DNA of 64,000 nucleotides. Origin: Nitrospira sp. (lineage in GTDB: Bacteria; Nitrospirota; Nitrospiria; Nitrospirales; Nitrospiraceae). This document shows, piece by piece, positions 16,586 through 24,068 of this stretch. The notes beneath the pieces were generated by a model that did not search any database, was not told where the DNA came from, and worked only from the letters and a program-made list of their open reading frames with translations. Location of the stretch: contig JAHBWT010000007.1 in NCBI GenBank assembly GCA_019636815.1, positions 25,528 through 89,527 of the forward strand. Direction: 5' to 3'. Numbering within the stretch: position 1 is the first letter of the stretch; each line of letters starts with the position of its first letter. The translations under genes and the position numbers were made by a program.

Positions 16586-17353
16586 ATGCAGGGCGATTTC
16601 TATCAGCTTTTAAAGGGAAAAGGATATGTGCTGGGAGTGCCGGGACAGGCTGGAGCAGGCCAGAACCTGACAACCGCCACCACGATCCTCGCGTTCAAGT
16701 ACCGCGACGGCGTTCTAGTCGCAGGGGACCGTCGTGCGACAGCCGGCAATCTGGTGATGTACGACCGCACCGACAAGGTGTTGGAAATCGACCGGCACAG
16801 CGTCATGGCGATCGCCGGAGTGCCGGCCACTGCCTATGAAATGGCGCGCATCCTTGAACATTCCTTCAAGTACTACCGCCGAACACAACTTCAGGAACTC
16901 AGTTTTGAGGGCAAACTGCGAGCGCTCTCCAAGCTGCTGAAGGAAAATGTCCCTGCAGCCTTGGCCGGGACTGGGGCCGTTGCACCGATTTTTTCCGGCT
17001 ACGATGCCGAGCACGACGCGGCCAAGATTTATTTTTACGATATCCTCGGTGCGGAATTCGAAGGAGTGGAATACGCGGTGTCCGGGTCCGGTTCACCGAC
17101 CATTCGCGGCATCCTTCATTATGTGAATACATGGGGAGAGCAGCCACTCAGTGCGATGTCTGAGGAGCAGGCAACCGTTCAGGCATTGCGGCTGTTGACC
17201 AGTGCTGCGGAATTCGACAGTGCGACGGGCGGGGTGAATCGTGATGCCGGTCTTTATCCGGTCATCAAGTTTATCACTACTGCTGGAGTTAGGACGATGC
17301 TGGATTCTCAGCTGCGGTCGCTGTTCGAATCGAAAGTTTCTCGAGGCGTGTAA
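16586..17353 (+). CDS. prcB: 20S proteasome beta subunit (catalytic), proprotein
   Basis: About 255 residues if started at the ATG 16586, which has GAGG 7 nt upstream; the ATG at 16580 touches that site. The mature N-terminus should be Thr32 (T-T-I-L-A-F-K-Y). Counting from that Thr as 1, Asp17 (GDRRA) and Lys33 (DKV) fall exactly at the catalytic positions of proteasome beta subunits, and SGSGS and DSATGG match the later conserved loops. The propeptide is therefore about 31 residues. The residue before the Thr is Ala, whereas most self-processing beta subunits have Gly. It assembles with PrcA into the 28-subunit core. Confidence 0.95.
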   Translation: MQGDFYQLLKGKGYVLGVPGQAGAGQNLTTATTILAFKYRDGVLVAGDRRATAGNLVMYDRTDKVLEIDRHSVMAIAGVPATAYEMARILEHSFKYYRRTQLQELSFEGKLRALSKLLKENVPAALAGTGAVAPIFSGYDAEHDAAKIYFYDILGAEFEGVEYAVSGSGSPTIRGILHYVNTWGEQPLSAMSEEQATVQALRLLTSAAEFDSATGGVNRDAGLYPVIKFITTAGVRTMLDSQLRSLFESKVSRGV

Positions 17354-17365
17354 GGATCATTCCAT

Positions 17366-18175
17366 ATGTACGAAGAGCCGTATCGGTGGATCGAAGCGGT
17401 CGGGAATCGGCGACAATATCTCGATGACCAGTTTAAGCCGGGGAGCCCGGTCATCGGGGTCTCGTGCGATACCGGCGTTCTGCTCATGACCATGAGCAAG
17501 GGCACGCCCAAATTGTATGAAATCTACGACCGTCTTGCCTTGGGTGGAATGGGGCATCCGGCCGATCTTGAGAAGCTGCGCTTCACTCTGTTGGAAATGG
17601 CGCACGTCGAAGGATTCAATCGCTCGCCTTCTGACGTGACAGGGAGCCGCATCGTGAAGTATGGCATTGCGCCGATGATTAAACAGGCGTTCGAGGAGGT
17701 GTTCAAAGCCCCATTCATCGTGAAGATCTTGCTGGCCGAGTTGGGCCTAAAAGCCGGGAAAGATAGTTTCTTGACGATCAACTTTGACGGCACCTTTGAG
17801 GAGAAGAGTCAGTATGCGGTACTGGCGGCTTCAGCAGCGATCGAACAGGAGATGATGGTGTCTCTGCGGCAACATCCTGTTGTCTCTTTGGAACAAGCTG
17901 TCAATGCGGCGGTGTGTTCGTGGGCTGTCGGTGATCGAGTGCAACGCCAGGCACTCGATGAATCCGGAGAGCAACGCGAAGCTCAGGCAGGCTCGGCTCG
18001 GCTCGTGAACGATCCTGATCTCCTCTATGAGCATATCCGCCGATGCATGAATGACATGACGATCGAGTGCGCCCTCCTTGATCGCCATGTTCCAGGCGCC
18101 TCCAAATATCGCACACTCGATCCAGATGAGCTGGAACGATTGCTTCCCAACAATCTAGGTCGTCCAGCTGCCTAG
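17366..18175 (+). CDS. prcA: 20S proteasome alpha subunit
   Basis: 269 residues without an N-terminal catalytic Thr. It matches bacterial PrcA in SCDTGVLLMTMSKGTPKLYE, IYDRLALGGMGHPADLEKLR and SPSDVTGSRIV (mycobacterial PrcA has RRDVTGRQL). The N-terminal about 20 residues (MYEEPYRWIEAVGNRRQ) would form the gate of the outer alpha ring on which Mpa docks. The gene starts 12 nt after the prcB stop with AAGGAT upstream, so beta and alpha are clearly co-translated. The C-terminal tail (LLPNNLGRPAA) is short and polar. Confidence 0.94.
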   Translation: MYEEPYRWIEAVGNRRQYLDDQFKPGSPVIGVSCDTGVLLMTMSKGTPKLYEIYDRLALGGMGHPADLEKLRFTLLEMAHVEGFNRSPSDVTGSRIVKYGIAPMIKQAFEEVFKAPFIVKILLAELGLKAGKDSFLTINFDGTFEEKSQYAVLAASAAIEQEMMVSLRQHPVVSLEQAVNAAVCSWAVGDRVQRQALDESGEQREAQAGSARLVNDPDLLYEHIRRCMNDMTIECALLDRHVPGASKYRTLDPDELERLLPNNLGRPAA

Positions 18176-18179
18176 TCTT

Positions 18180-19667
18180 ATGTTGAATCGTATTTTTGGC
18201 CTTGAAACCGAATATGGGTTATTGATTCACGAAGATCACCCGGACCACTCGCCGACCTGGTTTGCCCACAAGATTCGCGACCATCTGTTCCATGTTCAGC
18301 GGCGGGGCGTGCTCGACCTCCACCATAGGGGGCATGATGAACCTCCTGGGAATGGAGGCTTTCTCACTAACGCCGGACGAATATATCTTGATATGGGGCA
18401 TCTGGAGTATGCCTCGCCCGAATGTCATTCCCTCACCGACATCGTCGCGTCAGACCGTGCTGGGGATCGCTTGCTGCAGCAGGCGATCGAGGACCTTGGC
18501 TTTTCCGATCGCGTCTCTCTCATCAAGAACAACATCGATCACGAAACAGATGCGACGTTCGGTTCGCATGAGAATTACCTTGTTTCTCGTCGGTTTCCAT
18601 TTTCGAGGCGCGGCATGGCTCCGCTTGTGGCCTTTCTTGTGACGAGGCAGATTTTCACCGGCTCTGGGCGTGTCGGCTCTGCCGGCCCGCAAGACGCCTG
18701 GATTCAGATGGATCGGTTAATCATTCCGCGTGTGGCCATGGGTGCTGGCGCGGGTGCGAGTCTGCCGTTCCAAATCTCCCAACGGGCAGACTATATCGTG
18801 AACGATTTCTTCGAATGGGTACAGCACAATCGGGCGATAGTGAATACGAGAGACGAACCGTTGGCCGACCCGAATCAATACCGGCGGATTCATCTGCTGC
18901 TAGGTGATTCCAACATGACTGAATTTGCGACCGCGCTGAAGTTGGGGACGACAGGACTGGTGCTGCAACTCATCGAGGAAGGTCATGCGCCGCACGATCT
19001 GGAAATCAGTGAACCGGTCGAGGCGCTCCAGGAGATTTCGCAGGACCAAGAGCGACAGTGGTTGGTTCAACTACATTCACAGAAGACGATTTCCGCATTG
19101 GACATTCAGGAACAGTTTCTCGATTCGGCGGTGCAGCATTGTAAAGGGCAGGACGAAGAAACGGATTGGGTTCTTACTCAATGGGAAGCGGTGCTTCGCG
19201 ACCTGCGCGGGGATTATCAGAAGCTCGTCGGGCGCGTGGATTGGGCATCCAAGCTTTGGCTATTGGAGTGCTATAGAGATGCGGAAAATCTTGACTGGCA
19301 TGCTCCTATGCTCAAGAGTTTGGATCTGGAGTATCACAACCTGAATCAAACGAAGGGACTGTACTATGGACTCTTGGAAGAGGGGCGTGTTCCGCGGTTG
19401 ACGACGGATACGTTCATCCAACTTGCCATGGACCAGGCACCCAAGAATACACGGGCCCATGGCCGTAGTGAACTGGTCAAGCATCTAATCGGTTCCTGGT
19501 CCGGCGCAGGTTTTGATCAGGCCGCGAACTCTGAACGATTGTTTCCTCCCTATGTCATCAATTGGTCGATTTTCCAAGTGCGTGACCGGGCACCGTTTCC
19601 CATGCCGGATCCATTTAAGACCTACGTTGAAGACGTTCGAACCCACCTTCAGAGTGTAACCGCATAA
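18180..19667 (+). CDS. pafA: PafA: Pup/UBact-protein ligase homologue
   Basis: 495 residues, paralogous to dop. It starts RIFGLETEYG and lacks the Dop-specific insertion. Its C-terminal end PMPDPFKTYVEDVRTHL resembles the PafA C-terminal domain (C-K-D-P-F-R-x-V-D-E-R-V in mycobacteria), so I assign it as the ligase that joins the modifier's Glu to substrate lysines using ATP. Two differences are visible. The active-site motif reads Y-L-D-M-G-H-L-E-Y where mycobacterial PafA has D-V-G-S-H-P-E-Y. There is also an extra segment of about 20 residues (IQMDRLIIPRVAMGAGAGAS) before the conserved ISQRADYI. Some internal motifs (SHENYLVSR, GSGRVG) are Dop-like, so the ligase call is slightly less sure than the family call. 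Confidence 0.85.
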   Translation: MLNRIFGLETEYGLLIHEDHPDHSPTWFAHKIRDHLFHVQRRGVLDLHHRGHDEPPGNGGFLTNAGRIYLDMGHLEYASPECHSLTDIVASDRAGDRLLQQAIEDLGFSDRVSLIKNNIDHETDATFGSHENYLVSRRFPFSRRGMAPLVAFLVTRQIFTGSGRVGSAGPQDAWIQMDRLIIPRVAMGAGAGASLPFQISQRADYIVNDFFEWVQHNRAIVNTRDEPLADPNQYRRIHLLLGDSNMTEFATALKLGTTGLVLQLIEEGHAPHDLEISEPVEALQEISQDQERQWLVQLHSQKTISALDIQEQFLDSAVQHCKGQDEETDWVLTQWEAVLRDLRGDYQKLVGRVDWASKLWLLECYRDAENLDWHAPMLKSLDLEYHNLNQTKGLYYGLLEEGRVPRLTTDTFIQLAMDQAPKNTRAHGRSELVKHLIGSWSGAGFDQAANSERLFPPYVINWSIFQVRDRAPFPMPDPFKTYVEDVRTHLQSVTA

Positions 19668-19757
19668 GTTACCCAATTCGGATCCAAGAGGCTGTTTTTT
19701 GCCAAACTACACAAGAGCGGCATAGTCCCCTGTCGAGTCAAATCGGTCGAAGCGTTG

Positions 19758-20741
19758 TTAGATTCGTCCACGCAAGAAATCCACGATCCGGTTCTCAGCC
19801 CAGTAGGAGTCTTCTCCGTTTCGGCTCCGATGAAAGAAGCCACAGTGTCCTCCATGGCGAGGCGCCACCAGGACAATCTGTGGATGCCGCTGGATATTCG
19901 TCTCCGTGAACATCGAATATGGAATGAACGGGTCATCTTGCGCGGTGATGATAAGGGTAGGAACGGCGATCGTGTCGAGCACGTGGCGGGCTCCAGCCCG
20001 ATTGTAGTAGTCGGCGCCGTCTCGATAGCCGCCGTCTCTTGCCGTGTAACAATCATCAAACTCGCTGATGGTGGTGATCTGGTCAAGTAGCGAGAGATCC
20101 CATTTATCTGGAAAGAGGGCCGCTTTTCGTCGGAGCCGAGATTTTAATTTGGCCACAAAGTGGCGGTGATAAATCCAATTCCGAGGCTCCTCCAGTGCGC
20201 GAGCGCAGACAGTTGGGTTAATGTTCGGGCAGACGGCGACCACTCCGTCAAGAGCCGGCTCGCTCTGTCCAATCTCCCCGGCCGCCTTAAGAACGAGGTT
20301 TCCCCCCATGGAATACCCAACCAGCCAGATGTGGTCGAGTCCATCACGTTGAACCAGCTCATTGACGATGGCGCGATAGTCACCGCTCAAGCCGCTGTTA
20401 TAGAGGGTCGGAGAGAGATGTTCAGTGCCACCGCATGTACGTTGATTCATGCGGATGATGTTGAAGCCGACCCGATAGGCCTTTGCCGCAATGCCGCGCA
20501 TGTATCGAGACTCGCTGCAGCCTTCAAGACCATGGACCAAAATCGCCGTTGGGGAGGACTGGCGATCGTCTTGCCAATGACAGAATCCTTTCAGCTTCGT
20601 CTGCGGTTCAATAGTGAATAACCGCTCTTCCTGTGGCAATCCTGGCAGTGACGTATTCCGAGGCCAGTAGCGAGGCACCAGGGTCATGAGATGGGCGTTC
20701 CTAAGAGGAAATGGTGGTTGAAAAGGCGATGCGATATCCAT
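19758..20741 (-). CDS. YheT/UPF0017-family alpha/beta hydrolase
   Basis: About 327 residues. It has the family start PFPLRNAHLMTLVPRYWPR, the oxyanion-hole segment ILVHGLEGCSESRYMRG, the conserved NQRTCGGTE and the nucleophile elbow GYSMGGN (Ser). The acid is in TLIITAQDDPFIP and the His in APRHGGHCGFF. All triad parts are present, so it should be active as an esterase or related hydrolase; the substrate is unknown. The ATG at 20741 (AGGA about 5 nt upstream) is preferred to the TTG further up. It is convergent with pafA and its stop lies 90 nt from the pafA stop. Confidence 0.87.
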   Translation of the reverse strand: MDIASPFQPPFPLRNAHLMTLVPRYWPRNTSLPGLPQEERLFTIEPQTKLKGFCHWQDDRQSSPTAILVHGLEGCSESRYMRGIAAKAYRVGFNIIRMNQRTCGGTEHLSPTLYNSGLSGDYRAIVNELVQRDGLDHIWLVGYSMGGNLVLKAAGEIGQSEPALDGVVAVCPNINPTVCARALEEPRNWIYHRHFVAKLKSRLRRKAALFPDKWDLSLLDQITTISEFDDCYTARDGGYRDGADYYNRAGARHVLDTIAVPTLIITAQDDPFIPYSMFTETNIQRHPQIVLVAPRHGGHCGFFHRSRNGEDSYWAENRIVDFLRGRI

Positions 20742-20896
20742 CATCGTCCTACTGTACAATCAGCGCACGGGTGCGTACATGGATGAAAGGTATGCCGAAA
20801 GCCCTTCGTTGGGTTTGACTGATCTTGGGACTCCGACGAGAAGCGCCGATAACGAAATCATAAGGTCTATCTTCATTCTATCCTAAATGAGGAATC

Positions 20897-21554
20897 ATGC
20901 TGACCGCTATTGGCGATGTTATGAGGCGTTGCTATGAGAGACGTTGGGTCACGACGAGAGACGGCAATATCAGTATGAAGAAGTGAGATGGGAGGTATCT
21001 CTACATCACCCCATCCGGTTGGCGCAAGGCGATCGTTCATCCTGAGCATGTCATCGGCTGGAGATCATAACTGATCCGCTGACTGGCCTGCGAGTGCCAA
21101 GGTAAAGGATGAACAGAAGCCGTCCGGTGAGCTGTGGATGCATTGGAATTTACAGCGTGATTCTAAACGGACACGAACTGTCGTGCATATCCATGCGACA
21201 CATGTCGTAGCGGCCATCTATGCCGGAATCAACCTACAAGCCATAAGCGTGGAGTTTCGGGAAATCTCGCGCTATACGCGAGTCGGACGTACTGTTCCTC
21301 CCTTACCGGCCTTGTCTCGTGAGTTGGCTAATGCCACAGCAGACTGTTTGGAGGTGGAAAAAGATGGGACACTCGCGTTCGACATAGTCGGCCAATCCAA
21401 TCACGGGGTATGTGCGGTCGCGATGGACCCGTGGGTGGCTTACGAGCATATTGAACGGCTGGATCATATCTGCGAGATCGTTTTGAAGAGTGGAGTTGGG
21501 ACACGGAGAGGAGGTCGACAGACCATTTCTACAGCTCAAAGTAAGACATGTTAA
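20897..21554 (+). pseudogene. Decayed class II aldolase/adducin-family gene
   Basis: Three reading frames together spell one class II aldolase-like protein. From the ATG at 20897 comes RRWVTTRDGNISMKK, then an in-frame TGA, then DGRYLYITPSGWRKA and HPEHV. A shifted frame gives EIITDPLTGLRVP, and a second shift gives KPSGELWMHWNLQRD, VVHIHATHVVAAIYAG and DIVGQSNHGVCAVAMDPW, ending at 21554. The zinc ligands (HIH pair and the later His) are still readable, but at least one stop and two frameshifts make an intact protein impossible. GAGGA precedes the start. In the family these enzymes cleave or epimerise sugar phosphates; this copy is probably dead, and fairly recently so, given how readable it remains. 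Confidence 0.85.
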
Positions 21555-21594
21555 CGAATGGATTGGTTCACTAGGCGAAGAGTTTTAGATAAGC

Positions 21595-21670
21595 TGGCTC
21601 CCCGGGCAGGACTCGAACCTGCGACCAGCCGGTTAACAGCCGGCTGCTCTACCAACTGAGCTACCGGGGA
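21595..21670 (-). tRNA. tRNA-Asn (anticodon GTT)
   Basis: The minus strand folds as a complete 76-nt tRNA. The acceptor stem TCCCCGG pairs with CCGGGGA. The D-arm is GCTCAGTTGGTAGAGC, the anticodon loop is CTGTTAA with GTT in the middle, and the T-arm is CAGGTTCGAGTCCTG. CCA is encoded at the 3' end. Confidence 0.96.
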
Positions 21671-21731
21671 ACAGAGGTTTGCATGAAAGAAAGGGGTATT
21701 CTAGCAAAACTTTTTGTGGAATAGGAAGTTT

Positions 21732-22001
21732 TTAAATATCGAAATCGTCAGTTTCGTCCTCGCCTGAAGAGGCGTCCGTATTGCCTTTCGCCATTGCGGC
21801 ATAATGTTTGGCCCAGGTCAGATAGAGGTTTCCGCTGTCTCGCATCGTGTCAGCGGCTTTGACGAGCTTTTCGGCAAGTTCGGGGTCTTTTCCCGTTGCG
21901 TGGATGAATGCCGCATGCCGTTCGAGGGCGATTGGATACTGGTTGATCAATCCGGCGATATCACCCAAGAGTTCGTCGAGCGTGTTATCTTCGCTTTCCA
22001 T
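21732..22001 (-). CDS. Small acidic helical protein of unknown function
   Basis: 89 residues from MESEDNTLDELLG. The ATG at 22001 has GGAG 6 nt upstream; the longer frame runs back through a terminator hairpin and is not credible. The protein is all-helical by composition, with a hydrophobic/charged heptad-like middle (LINQYPIALERHAAFIHATG, KLVKAADTMRDSGNLYLTW) and an acidic tail DETDDFDI. No membrane segment or signal. It lies behind the ferredoxin oxidoreductase operon on the same strand, but a terminator stands between them. No family recognised. Confidence 0.6.
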   Translation of the reverse strand: MESEDNTLDELLGDIAGLINQYPIALERHAAFIHATGKDPELAEKLVKAADTMRDSGNLYLTWAKHYAAMAKGNTDASSGEDETDDFDI

Positions 22002-22022
22002 CTTCCGCTCCATGGTCCCAAT

Positions 22023-22058
22023 AAAAAACCCCATAGCGCCGTCGCTATGGGGTTTTTT
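22023..22058. terminator. Rho-independent terminator of ferredoxin oxidoreductase operon
   Basis: A 16-bp perfect inverted repeat (AAAAAACCCCATAGCG and CGCTATGGGGTTTTTT) around a 4-nt loop. It gives a GC stem with a run of six T on either strand, so it can work in both directions. It sits 20 nt after the stop of the delta-subunit gene. Confidence 0.9.
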
Positions 22059-22077
22059 CGATTTCCAGGTTGGTCGG

Positions 22078-22356
22078 CTAGCCTTGATAGGCCTGGCCGA
22101 GCGCAGCCGATTCACCCTTCTTGGTCATCAGTTGTCCCGTGGCGCTGACGGCTTGCATGGTGATGGCAAAATGCTTGGCCGCGTCGCAGACGATCACGCA
22201 GAGTTCGCAGCCCTTGCAGCGATCGATCATGACTTCCGCCACCATCTTGCTGGTATTCAAGTCCAGGCAATTCGCCTCCGGGCAATACATGATGCAGAGA
22301 CGACACCCCTTCTTGGCGGTACACTTTTCGTCGATAACTTGAGCAACATTATACAT
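22078..22356 (-). CDS. porD: 2-oxoacid:ferredoxin oxidoreductase, ferredoxin (delta) subunit
   Basis: 92 residues from MYNVAQVIDEKC. Two 4Fe-4S motifs are visible: the first is loosened (C-x5-C-x2-C-x3-C-P in KCTAKKGCRLCIMYCPE) and the second is canonical (CKGCELCVIVCD). It would carry electrons between the catalytic subunits and ferredoxin. The frame extends upstream into the gamma gene, but the ATG at 22356 lies just behind the gamma stop and gives the family's usual size. It is the last gene of a five-gene minus-strand operon and is followed by a terminator. Confidence 0.88.
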   Translation of the reverse strand: MYNVAQVIDEKCTAKKGCRLCIMYCPEANCLDLNTSKMVAEVMIDRCKGCELCVIVCDAAKHFAITMQAVSATGQLMTKKGESAALGQAYQG

Positions 22357-22376
22357 GCAGCGTAATTTCCTTCTCT

Positions 22377-23084
22377 TTATGCAGCGACAGCTGGATTTCC
22401 GACACGCAGTTCGACCTTGTTCTTGTCGGCCCATTCGCTGGCGATTTCGTAAGCAGCCTTCACGGTTGCCAAATTCTTAGCCAACAGCATTTCCTTCTTG
22501 GCAAATTTTTTCTTAATGGCTTCATCAAGAGATGCAGTTCCTCCGGAGGCGACGAATTTTTTTCCGAACCGTTCCTGGAGCGCACCGTCGAGGGCTTCCA
22601 TCGAGACGCACTTCGTAATGCCTGAAACAGAGCCGATCATCGCCATGTTCGTCGATAGCTCGGTGCCTGCCACTTCAATGGCCAGCTCGGTGCCTGCGAT
22701 ATAAAATACGGCGACGTTCAAGTCCTTGAGCCGTTCCACATCCTCGTCGGACAGTAACGGCTGGGCAGAATTAATGATGACCACGCCACCTTCCTTCACA
22801 CCTGAGTAAAAGGGCATCGTGTAACTCTTTCCCATGGTGATGACCTGGGGATGAAAGACCTGGATCACGTCGGGAAATACCAATTCACCTCGGTCGTAGA
22901 TACGCTCAATGCCGATGCGACAATAACTCTCCGCCGGTGCCATGCGCTTCTCGGCGCCGAAGAATGGGTTGGAGATGGAAAACTTACCGTCCCGGTTGGC
23001 AGCCATGGCCAAGACGTGCGCGGCAGTCACTGCGCCTTGTCCGCCCAAACCTGACATTCTGATATTCAATCGTCTTTTAATCAT
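22377..23084 (-). CDS. porG: 2-oxoacid:ferredoxin oxidoreductase, gamma subunit
   Basis: 235 residues beginning LNIRMSGLGGQGAVTAAHVL, the G-x-G-G-Q-G motif of the gamma domain. FGAEKRMAPAESYCRI (the family's P-x-Y-G-x-E-x-R-G-G region in altered form) and STNMAMIGSVSGIT follow. This subunit builds the CoA-binding side of the enzyme. GGAGG lies before the ATG and 18 nt separate it from the beta gene. The 'AEKRMAPAES' variant resembles the five-subunit Hydrogenobacter-type enzymes better than ordinary four-subunit archaeal ones (from memory, not searched). Confidence 0.85.
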   Translation of the reverse strand: MIKRRLNIRMSGLGGQGAVTAAHVLAMAANRDGKFSISNPFFGAEKRMAPAESYCRIGIERIYDRGELVFPDVIQVFHPQVITMGKSYTMPFYSGVKEGGVVIINSAQPLLSDEDVERLKDLNVAVFYIAGTELAIEVAGTELSTNMAMIGSVSGITKCVSMEALDGALQERFGKKFVASGGTASLDEAIKKKFAKKEMLLAKNLATVKAAYEIASEWADKNKVELRVGNPAVAA

Positions 23085-23102
23085 GTCGAGCCTCCGGTCC
23101 GA

Positions 23103-24011
23103 CTACGCTGATGCTTGGCCTGCCAGTTGCTTAGCGGCTGCTTTCCGTTCTTTATCCTTCGCTGCCAATTCTGCTAGTAATTGCTTGGCTGGCTCGCTGA
23201 CATATTCCTTGTAGGCGAACCGCTCGGTCGGCTTTTCAGAATCACGCATTTCTTGTAGGCCTTCCATGCTGTTCTTGCCGATCTCCAGGATGCAGGGCGT
23301 GTACAACTGCAAGTAGGTCGGGCCGATTTCGCGGGCGATATGCACGGCGTTACGGATGACCTTTTCGACCAGCGACGGTTTGCTGACTGTGCAGTTCACG
23401 ACATAATGGCAGCCGGACTCGCGGGCAATTTCAGGCAGCCGCACCTTTTCGAACAACTTTCCAACCGGTGCCATCTTGGCGACAAAGCCTTTTTGCATAA
23501 GTCCGCTTTCCTGGCCACCTGTGTTGGCATAGAGTTCGTTGTCGAAGCAAATGGTCGTGAATTTTTCTTGACGGAACCATGCCTGGAGGGTCATGTCCAG
23601 GCCGATGTCGACGGTCGCTCCATCCCCGGCGAGAACGACGACATCTTTTATCCGATCCGGGAATCTCACGCTGAGGGCGCGCTTAAGGCCTGATGCGATC
23701 GCGTTCTGGTTGCCGAACAATGAGTGGATATTATGAACGGCGACCATCGGGAATACCAAACTGGTACAACCGGTGGAGCCGACCATGACGGTATCTTCCG
23801 GATTCGGGAGGGAAGCGAGAATGTATCGGAAAGCCATAGACTCCGGACAGCCAGCGCAAAGCGAGTGCTGTTCGATGAGTTCCTTCGAGGTTCCGATGTC
23901 CTTCCAACCCCGATCTTCTTTGCCGTATGTGGAACTCTTCACCAGGTCTTGATAGTCCGATGGCATGATATCGTATAAGGCTTCAGAGATTTGAATACGT
24001 TCCTTGCTCAT
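23103..24011 (-). CDS. porB: 2-oxoacid:ferredoxin oxidoreductase, beta (TPP-binding) subunit
   Basis: 302 residues. The thiamine-diphosphate motif is clear: GDGATVDIGLDMT followed by NELYANTGGQ. The Cys ligands of a 4Fe-4S cluster begin with LCAGCPES and continue at TGCTS and later C residues (TPCILEIG). The C-terminal tail is an A/K-rich helix. The enzyme reductively carboxylates acetyl-CoA to pyruvate or succinyl-CoA to 2-oxoglutarate; which one cannot be decided by eye. AGGAGG precedes the ATG. Both alpha and gamma neighbours support the assignment. Confidence 0.9.
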   Translation of the reverse strand: MSKERIQISEALYDIMPSDYQDLVKSSTYGKEDRGWKDIGTSKELIEQHSLCAGCPESMAFRYILASLPNPEDTVMVGSTGCTSLVFPMVAVHNIHSLFGNQNAIASGLKRALSVRFPDRIKDVVVLAGDGATVDIGLDMTLQAWFRQEKFTTICFDNELYANTGGQESGLMQKGFVAKMAPVGKLFEKVRLPEIARESGCHYVVNCTVSKPSLVEKVIRNAVHIAREIGPTYLQLYTPCILEIGKNSMEGLQEMRDSEKPTERFAYKEYVSEPAKQLLAELAAKDKERKAAAKQLAGQASA

Positions 24012-24068
24012 ATTATAGGCCTCCTCAGTGTCGCTCGTGAGAGCGGACAGGTTCGCAGTCAGTACAGC

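Noticed and set aside
18180..19667. Naming the second Dop/PafA paralogue as Dop and the first as PafA
   Set aside because: Some motifs are mixed, but the first gene carries the Dop-specific insertion and Dop-like C-terminus, and the second has the PafA-like C-terminal domain.
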